From Pomphorhynchus laevis (lineage: Eukaryota > Acanthocephala > Palaeacanthocephala > Echinorhynchida > Pomphorhynchidae): 64,000 nucleotides of DNA. The translations under genes and the position numbers were made by a program. Numbering within the stretch: position 1 is the first letter of the stretch; each line of letters opens with the position of its first letter. The stretch is from contig WNNJ02002762.1 in assembly GCA_012934845.2 (NCBI GenBank), positions 18,029-82,028 on the forward strand. Direction: 5' to 3'. Of this stretch, positions 31,016-43,262 are shown in pieces. The notes beneath the pieces were generated by a model. It saw only the letters and a list, made by a program, of their open reading frames with translations, made no database searches and was not told where the DNA came from.

Positions 31016-34000
31016 TTGTATGTTATTTTATTGAATGTTATTTTATCTCAAACTCTTTTTTTATGTTGCAATTGCAACGGCCCCGCTGCCGTCTGCAAAG
31101 GTTGCCGCTGCGCTAAGTTAAACAAGATATGCTTTAACTGCCGCGCACCGAGATGTAGAAACAAAACCTATAATATCGACGCTACAATTCAATCCAACAC
31201 GCAACTTGATAATCAACCGACGGATGCTTGTCAGAATGACTTTCTCAACGAGGAAATACCCAGCACCCCTAAATCAATAACCGACTTATTTAACGCAGTA
31301 ATTCATTGGAGACCTAACCTAATAGAATTGCCACGTTGTTCCGCCAGTCACAAAATAGTCGAGATCCTGGCCAATTTATATTGGGAATCCTCAGAAGCCC
31401 ATGCCGACACTCGGACACTACTACAGAAAACAACGGTCTTCTCTCACTGTATTTTGCAAAGAATACCATCCAGAAAAAGCTCGCTGATTCGCAAGACCCT
31501 CGAGCGAAGATTAGTCAGTTGGCAAAATAAAGATTACGAAGCTCTTTATAACGGAGCTTTCTATCTGCAAAGTAATTTCGGATCCCGCAAGCCTCTTACA
31601 CCGAGAAACTGGGTCAAGCGTTATCAAGGCCTAGTAACAAAGGGTCAAATCAGAGCCAGCTCGACTGTGCTAGAAGACACGATTGAAACAAAAGCCCTGC
31701 ATCCACAACATATCATTGATGGCACTTCGGTACTATCAATGCTTCAATACTTACACCCCGAGGCACATCAAGCGGATCCAGATACGCTCTTGACTACTCC
31801 GTTCCCTTGATCCAAAGTACATCATCTCAGCCGGTTCTATGCTCTGGACGAAACACACATTATCAGATCGAGTAAAAAAACCAAGGGAAGCTCGGGTCTT
31901 TCAGGAATTGATGCTCGCTCATGGCTTCACATGCTGACAGATTTTGATTCGAATTCACTCAGCTTAGCCAAAGCACTTGCCAAATTCGCTATCTTCGTCG
32001 CAACAGAACCACTTACTCCAGGAATTTTTCACCGCTTACCGTCTGGTTGCTTTAGAGAAAAAGTAAAGAGGAATCCGCCCCATAGGAATTTACAATACTG
32101 TCAGACGCATCATAAGCCGGGCCATTCTAGATATTGTTCGCAATGACATTCAGGACGTTGCTGGGTCCGTTCAATTGGGGGCTTCTCAAAAAGGCGGTAT
32201 CGAAGTCGCCATCAGCACACTTAGAGATGAGTTTAACCGTCGCGACGACCACTGTCTTTTGTCAATCGACGCTTCAAATGCTTTCAACCGAACAAACAGA
32301 GCGGTGGCATTACACAACATAGATTTCGTATGCCCGTCGCTTTCTCGGGTTCTTTGTAATGTCTACGCAAACATTGCGCAACTCATAGTGGGAAGTCAAA
32401 GCTTATACTCCACATAAGGTTTTACCCAGGGCGATCCGTTTGCGATGGCTGGCTTCGTCCTGACCTCTCTCCCGTTGATAAAAACAATTCAACGCAAAGT
32501 TTCTTCGGTCTTCCAAAAATGGTATGCAGCCGACGCCAATTTTATTGGGCCCACAGACGTTTTGAAGCAGGTATGGGAAGTGTTTCATACCGATGGACCA
32601 AAGTATGGCTATTTCGTAAACACACGTAAATCACACCTTCTTTCACACCTTCATATTGATCAATCGAACATCCCCGGCCCCGAAATAAAAACTTCCATCG
32701 ATGGAACCATCATTCTCGGCAGTCCAGTCGGGTCTTACGATTTTGTAAATGCAGCAACCGCAAAACTTCTGTCTACATGGACCACAATGCTCCAACGTCT
32801 CGATTCTGTTGCCAAGGTGGATCCGCATGTCGCTTTTGCAGGATTAATCAACTCCGTCCAATTTAAGTAGGCACATATAATGCGCACTTGTGACTGTTCA
32901 GCCACGATCTGGTCGGATCTGTCGCACACCTTAACCACACAGCTTCTCCCAAATTTCGTCTCCCTGGACTTCGATGAAGACTGGAAGTCAATATTGTGCT
33001 CTCCTTTAAAATTCGGAGGTATTAGTATTGCGGACCCTGCAACCACAGCCACACTTGAACGCAAATCTTCAAACATGCTAATTTCGACCTATAATTCTGG
33101 TTTAGGTGTCGATAGCCTAAGAGAGAGGCAGAAAACAATGCTTCGCGAAATCAAGACGCTACGATCACTATTGCACCAAGAACGCCTCTCTAAAGTTCCG
33201 ATCTTAGCGATACCCGCAACCATTAATCTAATCGCGCATACTGCTTGCAATGGAGCTTCTTCGTGGTTAAGTGATCTTCCGCTCAAGCATGAAAATTTTT
33301 ATCTTTCCGCTAACGAATTCAGGGATGCTTTGAACGCAAGGTATGGACACACTGATCCTAAGATTGGAGTCAGCAACTGCATTTGCGGCACTCAAGTCAG
33401 TGTGGCTCATTCCTTATCATGTAGACGAGGTGCCTTGCCTTTGATCCGGCATAATGCAGTCCGCGACATCATATCACACTATCTTAGCCGCATATCTCAC
33501 GGCGTAGCTAGCGAACCTCAGCTAACCGAGGTTCCTGAAAATATTACTTTCAAACGAACAACAACCCGCGATCCAAGCGCGCGTCTCGACATTCTTTGTT
33601 CCGGGCTACATGGTAGTCGATTTGAGCGAACATTTGAGTGAAAATATTACTTTCGAACGAACAACAACCCGCGATTCAAGCGCGCGTCTCGACATTGTTT
33701 GTTCCGGGCTACACGGTAGTCGATTTGAGCGAACATTAAAAAAAGGATTTTTGATGTTAATGTACTCGAAGTACCTGCTTAATCGAACATATCACGGAAG
33801 CCTGAGTCTGTCTTCGAATACAACGAGAGTCGTAAGAAATCCAAATACAGTGAGTGGATTGCGCTAGTTGAACGAGGGTCTTTCATACCTCTTATTTTCT
33901 CCACTTCGGGAGGAATGGGCATAGAAGCGGAAAGATTAATCAAAATCACGGCTTCAAAACTGACGCATCGGTCAACGCGTTCTTATCCAGATCTAGCCAT

Positions 34001-34256
34001 AAAGATGAAACGAGACATCAGTTTTGAAATCGCACGATCAGTTTTCGCATGCTAACGCTCGCCACGTTCCAGCTGTTCCAAACCTATTAATCTTATGAAA
34101 ACCCACCACAGCGAATTTTGCGATGTGTTCGAAAACTATTTTTTCTATTGTAGGTTAACGGCTTTCTGTTGCCTTGTAATAACGAATGGCCCATTTGCGG
34201 GAACCCCACTCATGTATAATTTTGTTGTATAATAAATTATTATCTTTAAAAAAATA
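31016..34256 (+). mobile_element. RLE LINE (R2/NeSL/Hero/Utopia-like), broken
   Basis: Parts in order. A cysteine-rich start (31063-31180: CNCNGPAAVCKGCRCAKLNK, then ICFNCRAPRC) resembles a CXC-type zinc domain. Next comes an N-terminal region (31180-31810), then RT with IDASNAFNRTNR, TQGDPFAMAGFVL and WYAADANFIG, where the catalytic YADD reads YAAD. A connection region follows (LPNFVSLDFDEDWKSIL ... GGISIADPA), then CNCICGT-like and HSLSC cysteines (zinc knuckle, ~33380-33420), and the nuclease segment SARLDILCSGLHGSRFER. A last piece (SFIPLIFSTSGGMGIEAERL) lies at ~33880-33950. There are several stops and frameshifts. The 3' UTR ends in a short A tract at 34256. Wholly host-dependent by now. 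Confidence 0.8.
33537..33742 (+). repeat. 103-bp tandem duplication inside the RLE nuclease region
   Basis: GAAAATATTACTTTC at 33537 recurs at 33640. The two units are nearly identical through CGATTTGAGCGAACATT. Because 103 is not a multiple of three it shifts the frame of the nuclease domain. Few differences separate the copies, so the duplication is younger than most of the other damage. Confidence 0.85.
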
Positions 34257-34329
34257 CATTCAACAACATACGAGCATTAGCTCAAATAGCTGGCTCACAA
34301 TAAGTTCGTAAATAAATTAATTAGTTATT

Positions 34330-35440
34330 AAAATAAGGAAATGCAACACGAAACATTGCTTGATCCATTTGTAGTCTTCTTTTAAAAGTATTAAGTGAAC
34401 AGCATCCAACGATGTCTGCATCAAGGTTGTTCCAAAGCTCAACAATTCTTCTATCAAATTGCATCGCGCCCAATTTCTGTGCCCTCTTTCTTCGAATAGT
34501 TAAAGAATGACCGCGAAGAACATTTGAACCACGTAGTTGAACCTTACTCCGAAGAGGGTGATGAGGACGTTAGAATAAATGCCAAACAAGGCACATATCC
34601 ATAAACTGACGGGTCCATGTGACGGTCTCAATTCCTAATGATCTCAGTCTGTCTTCATAAGGCAGCGACGCCAACGTTGGCGCTAGATTTGTTGCCCTGT
34701 GAAGTACCCTCTCTGATTTCTTATGTTCATACACAGTACGTGGGTATACAACCGGAGCTGCATATAAAAGTCTACTCAATACATGTGCTAAATCAGAGGC
34801 CTAAGAGCAGTCGGATTAACGCGAACAAACGCGCGTCGAATCATATCTATCATTTTATTGGAGTTGGCACAAGCTTGATCAGTGTGCTTTTTAGTTGATA
34901 AATTAGAGGTAATCCATACTCCTAAATCTTTGTAACTATCGACACTTTCCACAATATAGCCCTTATATTTGTAACAAGCAGATGTCAGTTGCTTGCGAGC
35001 ATTACTAATAATACGCATGCGTTTGCATTTCGAAACATTTATCACAAGCTTGTTAGACGCCGCCCACAACTCCACATTATCTATGTCAGTTTGCAAATTA
35101 TCAACATCCTCACATGAATGAATAGGCCGCCATATTTTTAAGTCATCTGCATACAAACATGATCGATAGTGAATGCACCCAGGCAAATCGTTAACATAAA
35201 TGCTGAATAAAAGCGGACCTAAAACTGAACCTTGAGGTGCTCCAATATGACATTCTCTAGACACAGACAATGACCAATCGACAAGTACTCGAAATCAACG
35301 ATCACGAAGAAATTCTCTAATACAATCAACCATTATGTTTGGGAGTCCAGTATTGACAAGATTCTGAAGTAGACCATGATCTACTCTATCAAAATATTTT
35401 GAAAAGTCGAGGAATATAATGTCTGTATAGGTATAGTGTG
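34330..35440 (-). mobile_element. CR1-like LINE D, 3' part
   Basis: Minus-strand frame 35270-34788: [32 protein letters not shown] (catalytic YADD), then thumb. 34779-34570 continues (PYEDRLRSLGIETVTW) and the end reads FDRRIVELWNNLDADIVG ... LNTFKRRLQ to about 34335. At least two frame breaks. It is 5'-truncated and lies between the RLE LINE poly(A) and LINE E. Confidence 0.75.
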
Positions 35441-35454
35441 CCTAATTCGCTGTC

Positions 35455-35743
35455 TAATCATTATTATTCCAATACATACCAAAGCCAAAAGGCTATTCAG
35501 GCGGAGTCCAAAAAAAATAAAAATAATAAAACAAAAGCAAATGGTCAGTCAACGTAGCTAATTAGGGTATTCTAGTGGTAGTGTTGAATGGCGGCATTGT
35601 TCATGTATCCATTTGTAGCATCGTGATTTAAACGTTCTCAAACTGGGGGCTGCAACGACTTCCTCAGGCAACGAATTCCACATGTTAATTCCTCTCCTTG
35701 AGAGTCTATACACTTTTGGTAATCTGCCAAATCTAATAATCTT
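35455..35743 (-). mobile_element. CR1-like LINE E, C-terminal end and 3' UTR
   Basis: Minus strand: KIIRFGRLPKVYRLSRRGIN, then MWNSLPEEVVAAPSLRTFKS, stop, then a 3' UTR with A-rich runs. The Ty3/Gypsy element next to it (35744-39432) inserted in this LINE. Its other flank (39433-39462) continues the same reading frame (HQAK | KIIRFG), with CTTT duplicated at the two junctions. Confidence 0.65.
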
Positions 35744-35829
35744 TGTGTACCGAGTAAATTCAAGCAGAGAAGAATAGGCTTTATTCTAATACATCTAGAA
35801 TAACAAGTCAAAAGGTAAGTATCATTACA
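35744..35829 (-). repeat. 3' LTR of Gypsy element 1
   Basis: Begins TGTAATGATACTTACCTTTT on the minus strand and ends GGTACACA. It contains AGATGTATTAGAATAAAGCC, which parallels AGATATTGAATAAAGCC in the LTR of Gypsy element 3 and GATGTTCGAATAAACC in element 2. This is the presumed start of the RNA (R region). Confidence 0.75.
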
Positions 35830-36253
35830 TTCTCCCCACGACATAATCATTTAAGTACGCAGGACTTCTTCGATTTCTTTGAGGTCGTAGTTCCCCATTT
35901 TCAGAACGATTGAAGTATCTCGTAGGGTAGTTGCTCTGGCACGTATTATCAGTATTTAAGAGAAATGATTCATCCTGTCTGGATAGTTCGTTTTCCTCGT
36001 TGTGATTGACCGTCTCATCGATATACTTCGTTGCATCCAAGTTTTCAGGGTTGACAGTGATTTCATCAGAACGCTTATCTGAACGTGAATGAGAATTGCT
36101 ATTTACTGTTGAATGGTCATTTATTAATGCCTGATCACACATTTTATCGCCATCGTATAAATTCAAAGTTTCAAGGTCAAAGGGAATGTCTCCATCGGAC
36201 GAGTTGATATTGAGGTTTTCGTCGACTCTGGGATACGGGGATAAATGTCGAGT

Positions 36254-36255
<2 letters not shown>

Positions 36256-36307
<52 letters not shown>
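36256..36307. repeat. (TA)n microsatellite inside Gypsy 1 pol
   Basis: About 52 bases of pure TA lie within the region after the integrase core and read as alternating Tyr-Ile without closing the frame. Confidence 0.95.
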
Positions 36308-36310
<3 letters not shown>

Positions 36311-39300
36311 CCTCCCGTTTTGTAACTTCACGAGAGCAAAATTGGGATTGGCGTACACAATTTCAGCTTTTTCCACAGGGTTCTCGTATTTGTTCGTTTT
36401 ATTAAAGCGTCTTATTAAGACTGGGCCAGGGTTTGATAACCAAGACGGAAGATCATGACCATTTATAGAGCGTCGGCTGAATGTAAAGAGTCGTTCATGT
36501 GGTGTGTGGTTCGTGGCAGTACACAGAAGTGATCGAATAGCGTTGAGACATTGTGGTAATACACTTTGCCACTCATCTGTTTTCTTTCCGAGGTCATGTA
36601 AACGCACTGATATTGCCTTCCATAGTACACCATTAAGGCGCTCGACTTGACCATCGCCAGCAGGGTTGTATGAACTTGAATGAGTAATCGCCACCCCGTG
36701 ATGATAGAGGAATGACTGGATTTCCTTAGAGGTAAAAGCCGTACCTTGATCAGAATGGATTGAAGCAGGTGAACCGAAAATTGAAAAGATCTGGGTTAAA
36801 CAGTCTATGACAGTGTGTGTAGTCATATCAGAACATGGAAAGGCAAAGGGGAATCTGCTATACTCGTCAATGACGGTTAACAAATACCTTTTATTGTTCT
36901 TTGTAGGAATTGGGCCCTTAAAATCCATAGACAAGCGTTCAAATGGCATACTTGATTTTATGAGTTTAGCCTCAGGTGGACGAAAAAATCTTGGTTTCAA
37001 TATAGCGCAGCTTTTGCACTCGCTTGAAATATTCCTAACATCCGAGAGGGAAAATGGGAGGTTCCGTTTTTGCACGAAATGCCAAAGGCGAGTAATTCCC
37101 GGGTGGCATAATTGACTATGGACTTTACGAAGATGCTGAAGATCATGATTGGTGAATGAGACAGAGTTGCAGAACGCGTCGCGAGAAAGAGCGTCAGCGG
37201 CATGATTGAGCTTCCCAGCTCGGTACTGGATATCAAATTTAAATTGGGACAACTCCAAACGCCATCTTAATATCTTGTCGTTCTTTATTTTGTTGTTGTG
37301 AGCACTGAACATGTATGAAACAGAACGCTGATCCGTAATAATCTTGAATGGTTGGATGTACAAATAGTGTCTCCAGTATCTTAACGCTTCAACAATAGCC
37401 AGCGCTTCCTTTTCAATGGCGGTGAATCGTTTCGCGTTTTTGTCGAGGGATCTTGAAAAGAAGGCGACAGGCTTACTATTTTGAGACAAACAAGCTCCAA
37501 TCGATCGCTCACTTGCGTCTGTCTCTATCGTGAATGGCAATTCAAAGTCGATAGTTGACAAAGCGGCTTCAGCTATACGTTTCTTCAAAGTATGGAAAGC
37601 TTTCAGTGCAGAATGAGATAATGGGAAAGACTGAGAATCAATTAGAGGACGAATCAACTTTGAGAAATCTTTAATCCAGGAACTGTAGTAGGCGAACAAA
37701 CCAACAATACGCTTTAAGGATGCTGCGTTCTTGGGAACCTTAAGAGAAGTAACTGAAATCACTCGATTGGGGTCAGGGGACATTTTTCCTTTAGAAATTT
37801 GGTAACCAAGTATTCGTATACACGAAGACGCGAACACACACTTTGAATTGTTCAAGGTTATATTTTATTTTGTGGCTACGTTTAGAAAACGCTTCAGGTT
37901 ACTGTCATGTTGCTCTTTACTTCTTCCGCCGATCACGACATCATCCAGATAAGCGTAGGTGTCTGTCAACTTCTCTCTATTAATTATCCCATTGATAACT
38001 CGTTGAAAAGCAGGAACGGCGTTTGTGAGACCGAATGGTAGACGATTGAAGTGATATAAGGATCCATTCGCCTCGAAAGCAGTATAATGACGCTCGTCAC
38101 TGCGCAGCAAAATCTGATGGTAAGCTGATTTAAGATCGAGACAACTGTAAAAGGAATATGGAGCTAATTTGTTGATAAAATCATCAATTCGTGGAAGTGG
38201 GAAGGCGTCGAGCTGAGTAAATTTATTGACAGTTTCCGAATAGTCAACAACCATCCGTCTCTTTTGGTTCTGATTGACAATGAGTACTTGAGCGCGCCAG
38301 GGCGATTGACTTGGTTCGATAATTTCGTCGGATAATAGTTGTTTGATTTGGCTGTCAATGAACTTTTCATCGTACGGATTTCTTCTACGAGATTTTGTTG
38401 CGATAGGATGGATGGATTCGTCCAGAAATTTGAATAGCTGAGGAGATTCAACTGTCAAAGCTTCTGCAGCTCCAATTGTAAAACAAGGCTCGGAACCGTT
38501 GAATTTCATAAGTAACGAAGTGTGTCTTGATTGGAATGGCCGGCCAAGTATAACATCCGAACATAAAGACGACAAAATATGGAATTTTATATTCTTGTAA
38601 GGTCTGCCATCAGCTGATATATCCACTACCACGAATTGTCGTAATTTAGTCGAGAATGCGGTGTTCGCCATAGACACACGTATAGTTGAGGGGTTCGATG
38701 TCAGTTTGCACAAAGTGGAAATATCAGGTCTTATCAAATTGAATGCACTACCTGTATCAATCAACGCATTTAACGAAACCCCTTTTATACAAATTTGAAT
38801 TGTTGGTAGCGTCGCGGCAGAATCTTGAAAGAAAGAAGTGCTACCTAGCACGGAATGGACACCTGTTGAAATTTGTCGTTTGGATTTACACACCCGAGCG
38901 AAATGACCCAACTTCCCGCAAGTACGACAAGTGATATTCTTAGCAGGACATCGATCTCGTTTGTGAATTGTATCTCCACAAAAGTAGCATTTGCGACGTT
39001 CTACCGAGTTACATTGTATTTGACAAGGAAGTTCTTCTTGTATATTTTCATGTAGTTCATTTATGGTCATCGATTCACAACCCATATTTAAGTTTGATTG
39101 TTCTGTGAAATGGCTTGCTTGAGTATGCGCGTCTTCCAAAGTTCGTGCAAGCTCGTACGCCTTGGCTTTATTGTGTACCGCAGCTTCAAGCAGGCGTTGC
39201 CGAATTATCGGTGAGTTGATTCCTGCGACGAACGTGTCGCGTAAAAATAAATCTCGATGATTTTGAGCTGTTACAGCCTCGAATGGACATTCACGACCCA

Positions 39301-39450
39301 GAGATTCGATATGCCTTATGAATTGATCGATTGTTTGGTTGGACGATTGGCGCTGATTACGCAATTGATGTCGCAGAAACAAATCCGTTTTCGATTTGAC
39401 GTACGTAGTAGATAAAGGTAAGTATCATTACACTTTGCTTGATGATCATC

Positions 39451-41632
39451 ATGATGATCATCTTACTCAAATCGTCTCTATCATTACCCACAATAACATA
39501 TTCATCTCCTCCCAATCTCGCCTTTCTTTTCGACTCTGAACTCACATCCACTCTCGATATTCTCTTGCCCTTAACGTATCACCCACACCGTCGCTTGCAC
39601 CGTGCCCCATGGTTTGACATCCAATGCCTACTCTCAAAGCGTCGACTCCGCCATGCTTTTCGAGTCTATCACCGCTCTCTCAGACGCGATTTCCGCTCGA
39701 TCACTCCGTCTTTCCGTGATTCCTATCTTGCTCTTCGCCGGTCTCATCTCCACCTACTACGTACCAAATGCAACACCTTCTGGCAGCATAAAATCATCAC
39801 TTCATTCAACTCTAAGACTCTCTGGCATACTTTTAACTCAATCCTGGCTCGTTCCTTTACGCCTTGCAACATCAATGCTAATGATTATTCGTCATTTCTC
39901 CAGACTAAAGTATCCACGCTGCTCTCTTACACACCGGTCTACATCCTATCCCACTCTGCCCAGTCTAATCTCATCCTTCCGGAACTCTTTCATCTTCTCC
40001 CTGTATCACCTACAGAAGTATCATCTGTCCTCATGTCCTTGCCCAACAAAACCTCACCTGCCGATCCCCTGCCTACTCACATATTAAAATCTATATGCTC
40101 ATCGATATCCTCATTTCTCACAACCTTGTTTAACTCGTCTATCCGCAGTCGTATCTTTCCTTCACACTGGAAATCTGCAATTGTTCGTCCCCTCCTTAAG
40201 AAACAATCGCTCGACCCCTCCCTTCCTTCTAGCTATCGCCCCATTTCACTACTCCCTACTCTTTCAAAGCTCTTAGAACGCCTCATCTTAATACAAATCA
40301 ACGCTTATCTCTCCTCATCCAATCTGTACCCTCCTTTTCAATCCGCTTTCCGCTCTAATCACTCGACAAAAATCGCATGCATAAAAGTGTACAACGACTT
40401 ACTCATTTCTCGAGACAAGGCTCTATATAGTGTTCTCATCTCCCTCGACCTCTCCTCCGCATTCGACATTGTCGACCACTCCGTCCTCCTTTCTCGCCTT
40501 CGTTATGATTACGGATTTTCTTCCTTCCTCCGTAGCTTGGTTCGTTTCATATCTATCCGACCGTTCCTTTCGCGTCTGTTCTAATTCATCATCCTCCCCT
40601 CCCATCCCTATTTTTTGCGGGGTCCCACAAGGTTCAGTCCTAGGTCCCCTGCTTTTCTCTCTTCTGCTTGGCGATCTATCTCCGTTTATCAAACCTTACT
40701 CCTTTAACGTCATGCAATACGCCGATGACATTCTAATCTATGCTCATGCACCCGCACATCGCATACACGATATCGGCATTTCTGCCTCCAACTGTCTTTC
40801 TTCTATCTACAAACGTCTCTCCAATCTCCATCTCGTTCTAAACCCCGAAAAGTCCAAAATAATGTGGATCCTCCCCCGTAAACCAAACATATCTCCTCCC
40901 ACTGTATCTTTGCCTTATCGATCATCCCTATTGTCCACAATCTCACTTTCTTAGGCTTCCATTTCGATGATCACCTTTCCCTTAAACCCTTCGTCCGTGA
41001 CAAGGTCGCTCATCTAACTTAATTCTCCGTGACATCCGCCGTATCCGCCCCCTTATCGACTTCCGTTCTTGTATGTCTCTTCTTTCATCGCTTCTTTTCC
41101 CTAAAATCGATTACTGCCTTAGCCTTTTCGCCAATTCTCCAAAATCAATCATCCTACCCCTACAACGAATAATCAACACCGCCGTTCGAGTGCTTCTTTC
41201 GTCTCCGTCGCTTCGACCACACATCCACATATTTTGCCCAACTCTCCTGGCCCACCATCCACATCCGCATCAAACTCCGCATTCTTCTCGTTACTTTTCG
41301 TCTCATCGCTGTCGGCTCCCCATCGTTCATCAACCTTCCTTTCTTAGACGATACTCGCCCCACCTCGCTATCGCTTCGTTCCTATCATACCCTCTTACTC
41401 CACGTTCCTAATTACTCCAACAACTACGGTCTCCGATCCTTCCTCGTCGCCGCCTCACTCGCCTGGAATCAACTCCCTCTTGACGTCCGCCGCGCTCCCT
41501 CCTTTAACATATTCAAACACCTCCTCCGTTCACACCTTCTCGACACATGATTCGCAGTCTTGTTTTTTTGTGATCATGTAAGCGTGCGCTGTCACGCATT
41601 TGCCACGTTAAAATAAATCGTTTTTTTTGATA
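39451..41632 (+). mobile_element. L2-like LINE family A, copy A4
   Basis: 5'-truncated: it starts in the linker after the endonuclease (SSLPTITYSSPPNLAFLFDS) and runs through RT ([43 protein letters not shown]) to the end (WNQLPLDVRRAPSF, ~41460). The stem-loop GCGTGCGCTGTCACGC lies at 41582-41597 and the tail is AATAAATCG plus eight T. Frameshifts occur near 40510, 40910, 41005 and 41200. It abuts the right flank of Gypsy 1. Confidence 0.85.
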
Positions 41633-41880
41633 TACGTTTTCCCCTCCCCGACTCATTATTTACTACTAACTATGCATATTAATTTCATCTATTAGAGCTC
41701 AGAATTAAATAGGTGTGGTATCACATTGATTACTATCTTGTTTATTTCTGATTTTATCTAGTACCTACTAGTAAAATTTTAAGAGCTTATAAACACACTT
41801 AAGCACACAGATAAATTTTATTCAATCTCCTTAAAAAAGTTTGATAACCAGTAAACATACAATCTAAAGTAAATACAGGA
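41633..41880. other. Spacer between LINE copies
   Basis: AT-rich and unique, nothing recognised. Confidence 0.4.
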
Positions 41881-43262
41881 AGCATCGACGACAACCTTCG
41901 ACGACAATCATCGACGACAACCATGGGTTGAAAAATTGATCGAAATACATTCTTACAAGTTTATAGGAGGACGTAAGAGAACAACTAAGACCGACACCAT
42001 CTATGGACAACTGCAAGTACAGTGCTCGATACACGACTGCAGCGTCTGGACAACAATCGCCTGACACAAGAATAAGGCTAAAGAAGACTTCATATGTGGT
42101 TTTTGTGCCAACAAACTAATCTGCAACCTTTCCAAAAAGCACATATCAACATCCAACACGTCAACTCAAACTACCCCCTTCGTTTCTAATGTCCTTTCTC
42201 CACCCACCGATCCTGCCACCATATACACTTCCCATTCTATGTCATCTTCACTCCCCGACACCCCCACGTCCCGTCCTTCCCGTCTCGTTTCTCAAAATCT
42301 TTCATCCATCAATCAAAATCACCACTACCAACATCCACAATCCTTCCACTCATAACCTTTCCTCACATCGCTTGCCACCCTCTTTATTATCATTATCCTC
42401 TATGTCTCCCGTCGTCAAACCAAATCCCTCCAAATCATCAACTACCAGCTCTTCTATCGTGATCTCACCTACTCACGTCAGTCGTACTCCTTTACGGAAG
42501 CGCTTTCCTTCTCGCGATCGTTGCGTCATTGTCACTAATATCACGCCTTCCAACTCCTTATCTCAACAAGCACTCTAGACCACGATGTTTCCGCCTTCAG
42601 ATCCATCCTCTCGTCTCTAGTTCCTGCGGACAAACCATTTTTTTTTCAAGAACAACTCCCCTGTCGCATTTATCCACCTAAACAAATCTTCTCAATCCAA
42701 TCCTTCCCAGCCCCCTCTCTTAAAAAATAACATATTCATCTCCTCACGATATCGCCTTTCTTTGAGTTCGACTCTGAACTCACACCCACTCTCGATCTTC
42801 TCTTGCCCTTCAAGTCTCACCCACACCGTCGCTCGCACGGTGCCCCATGGTTTGACATTCAATGCCTACTCTCAAAGTGTCGACTCTTCCATGATTTTCG
42901 AGTCTATCACCGCTCTCTCAGACGTGATTTCCGCTCGTTCACTCCGTCTTTCCGTGATTTTTATCTTGCTCTTTGCCGGTCTCATATCAACCTACTACGT
43001 ACCAAATGCAACTCCTTCTGGCAGCATAAAATCATCACTTCATTCAACTCTAAGACTCTCTGGCATACTTTTAACTCAATCCTTGCTCGCTCTTCTTCGC
43101 CGTGCAACATCAATGCAAATGATTATTCGTCATTTCTCCAGACTAAAGTATCCACGTTGCTCTATCACACCCCAGTCTTCATCCTATCCCACTCTGCCAA
43201 GTCTACTCTCATCCTTCCGGAACTCTTTCATCTCCTCCCTGTCTCACCTACATAAGTATCAT
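41881..43262 (+). mobile_element. L2-like LINE family A, copy A5, internally deleted
   Basis: A short tandem run (unit near CATCGACGACAAC, three copies, 41881-41923) precedes ORF1 of the A2 type (GGACGTAAGAGAAC, then TDTIYGQLQVQCSIHDCSVW). ORF1 continues to about 42727, where it joins directly to the linker before the RT (42731). The ORF1 end and the whole endonuclease are missing. It stops at 43262, inside the RT N-terminal region, against Gypsy 3. The odd internal join looks like recombination or template jumping rather than simple 5' truncation. Confidence 0.75.

Larger units (their letters stand above)
35744..39432 (-). mobile_element. Ty3/Gypsy LTR element 1, broken, 5' side incomplete
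   Basis: An old Ty3/Gypsy copy on the minus strand. Parts in order from the right: partial gag with two zinc knuckles (CYFCGDTIHKRDRC, CRTCGKLGHFARVC), protease (ALIDTGSAFN), RT (YAYLDDVVIGG), RNase H (ETDASERSIGACLSQ), integrase zinc finger and catalytic core, and a C-terminal tail holding a TA microsatellite. A short 86-bp 3' LTR (35744-35829) is kept. Only the outermost bases of the 5' LTR remain. CTTT flanks both ends as a likely target-site duplication in LINE E. About two or three breaks. No chromodomain seen. Confidence 0.85.
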
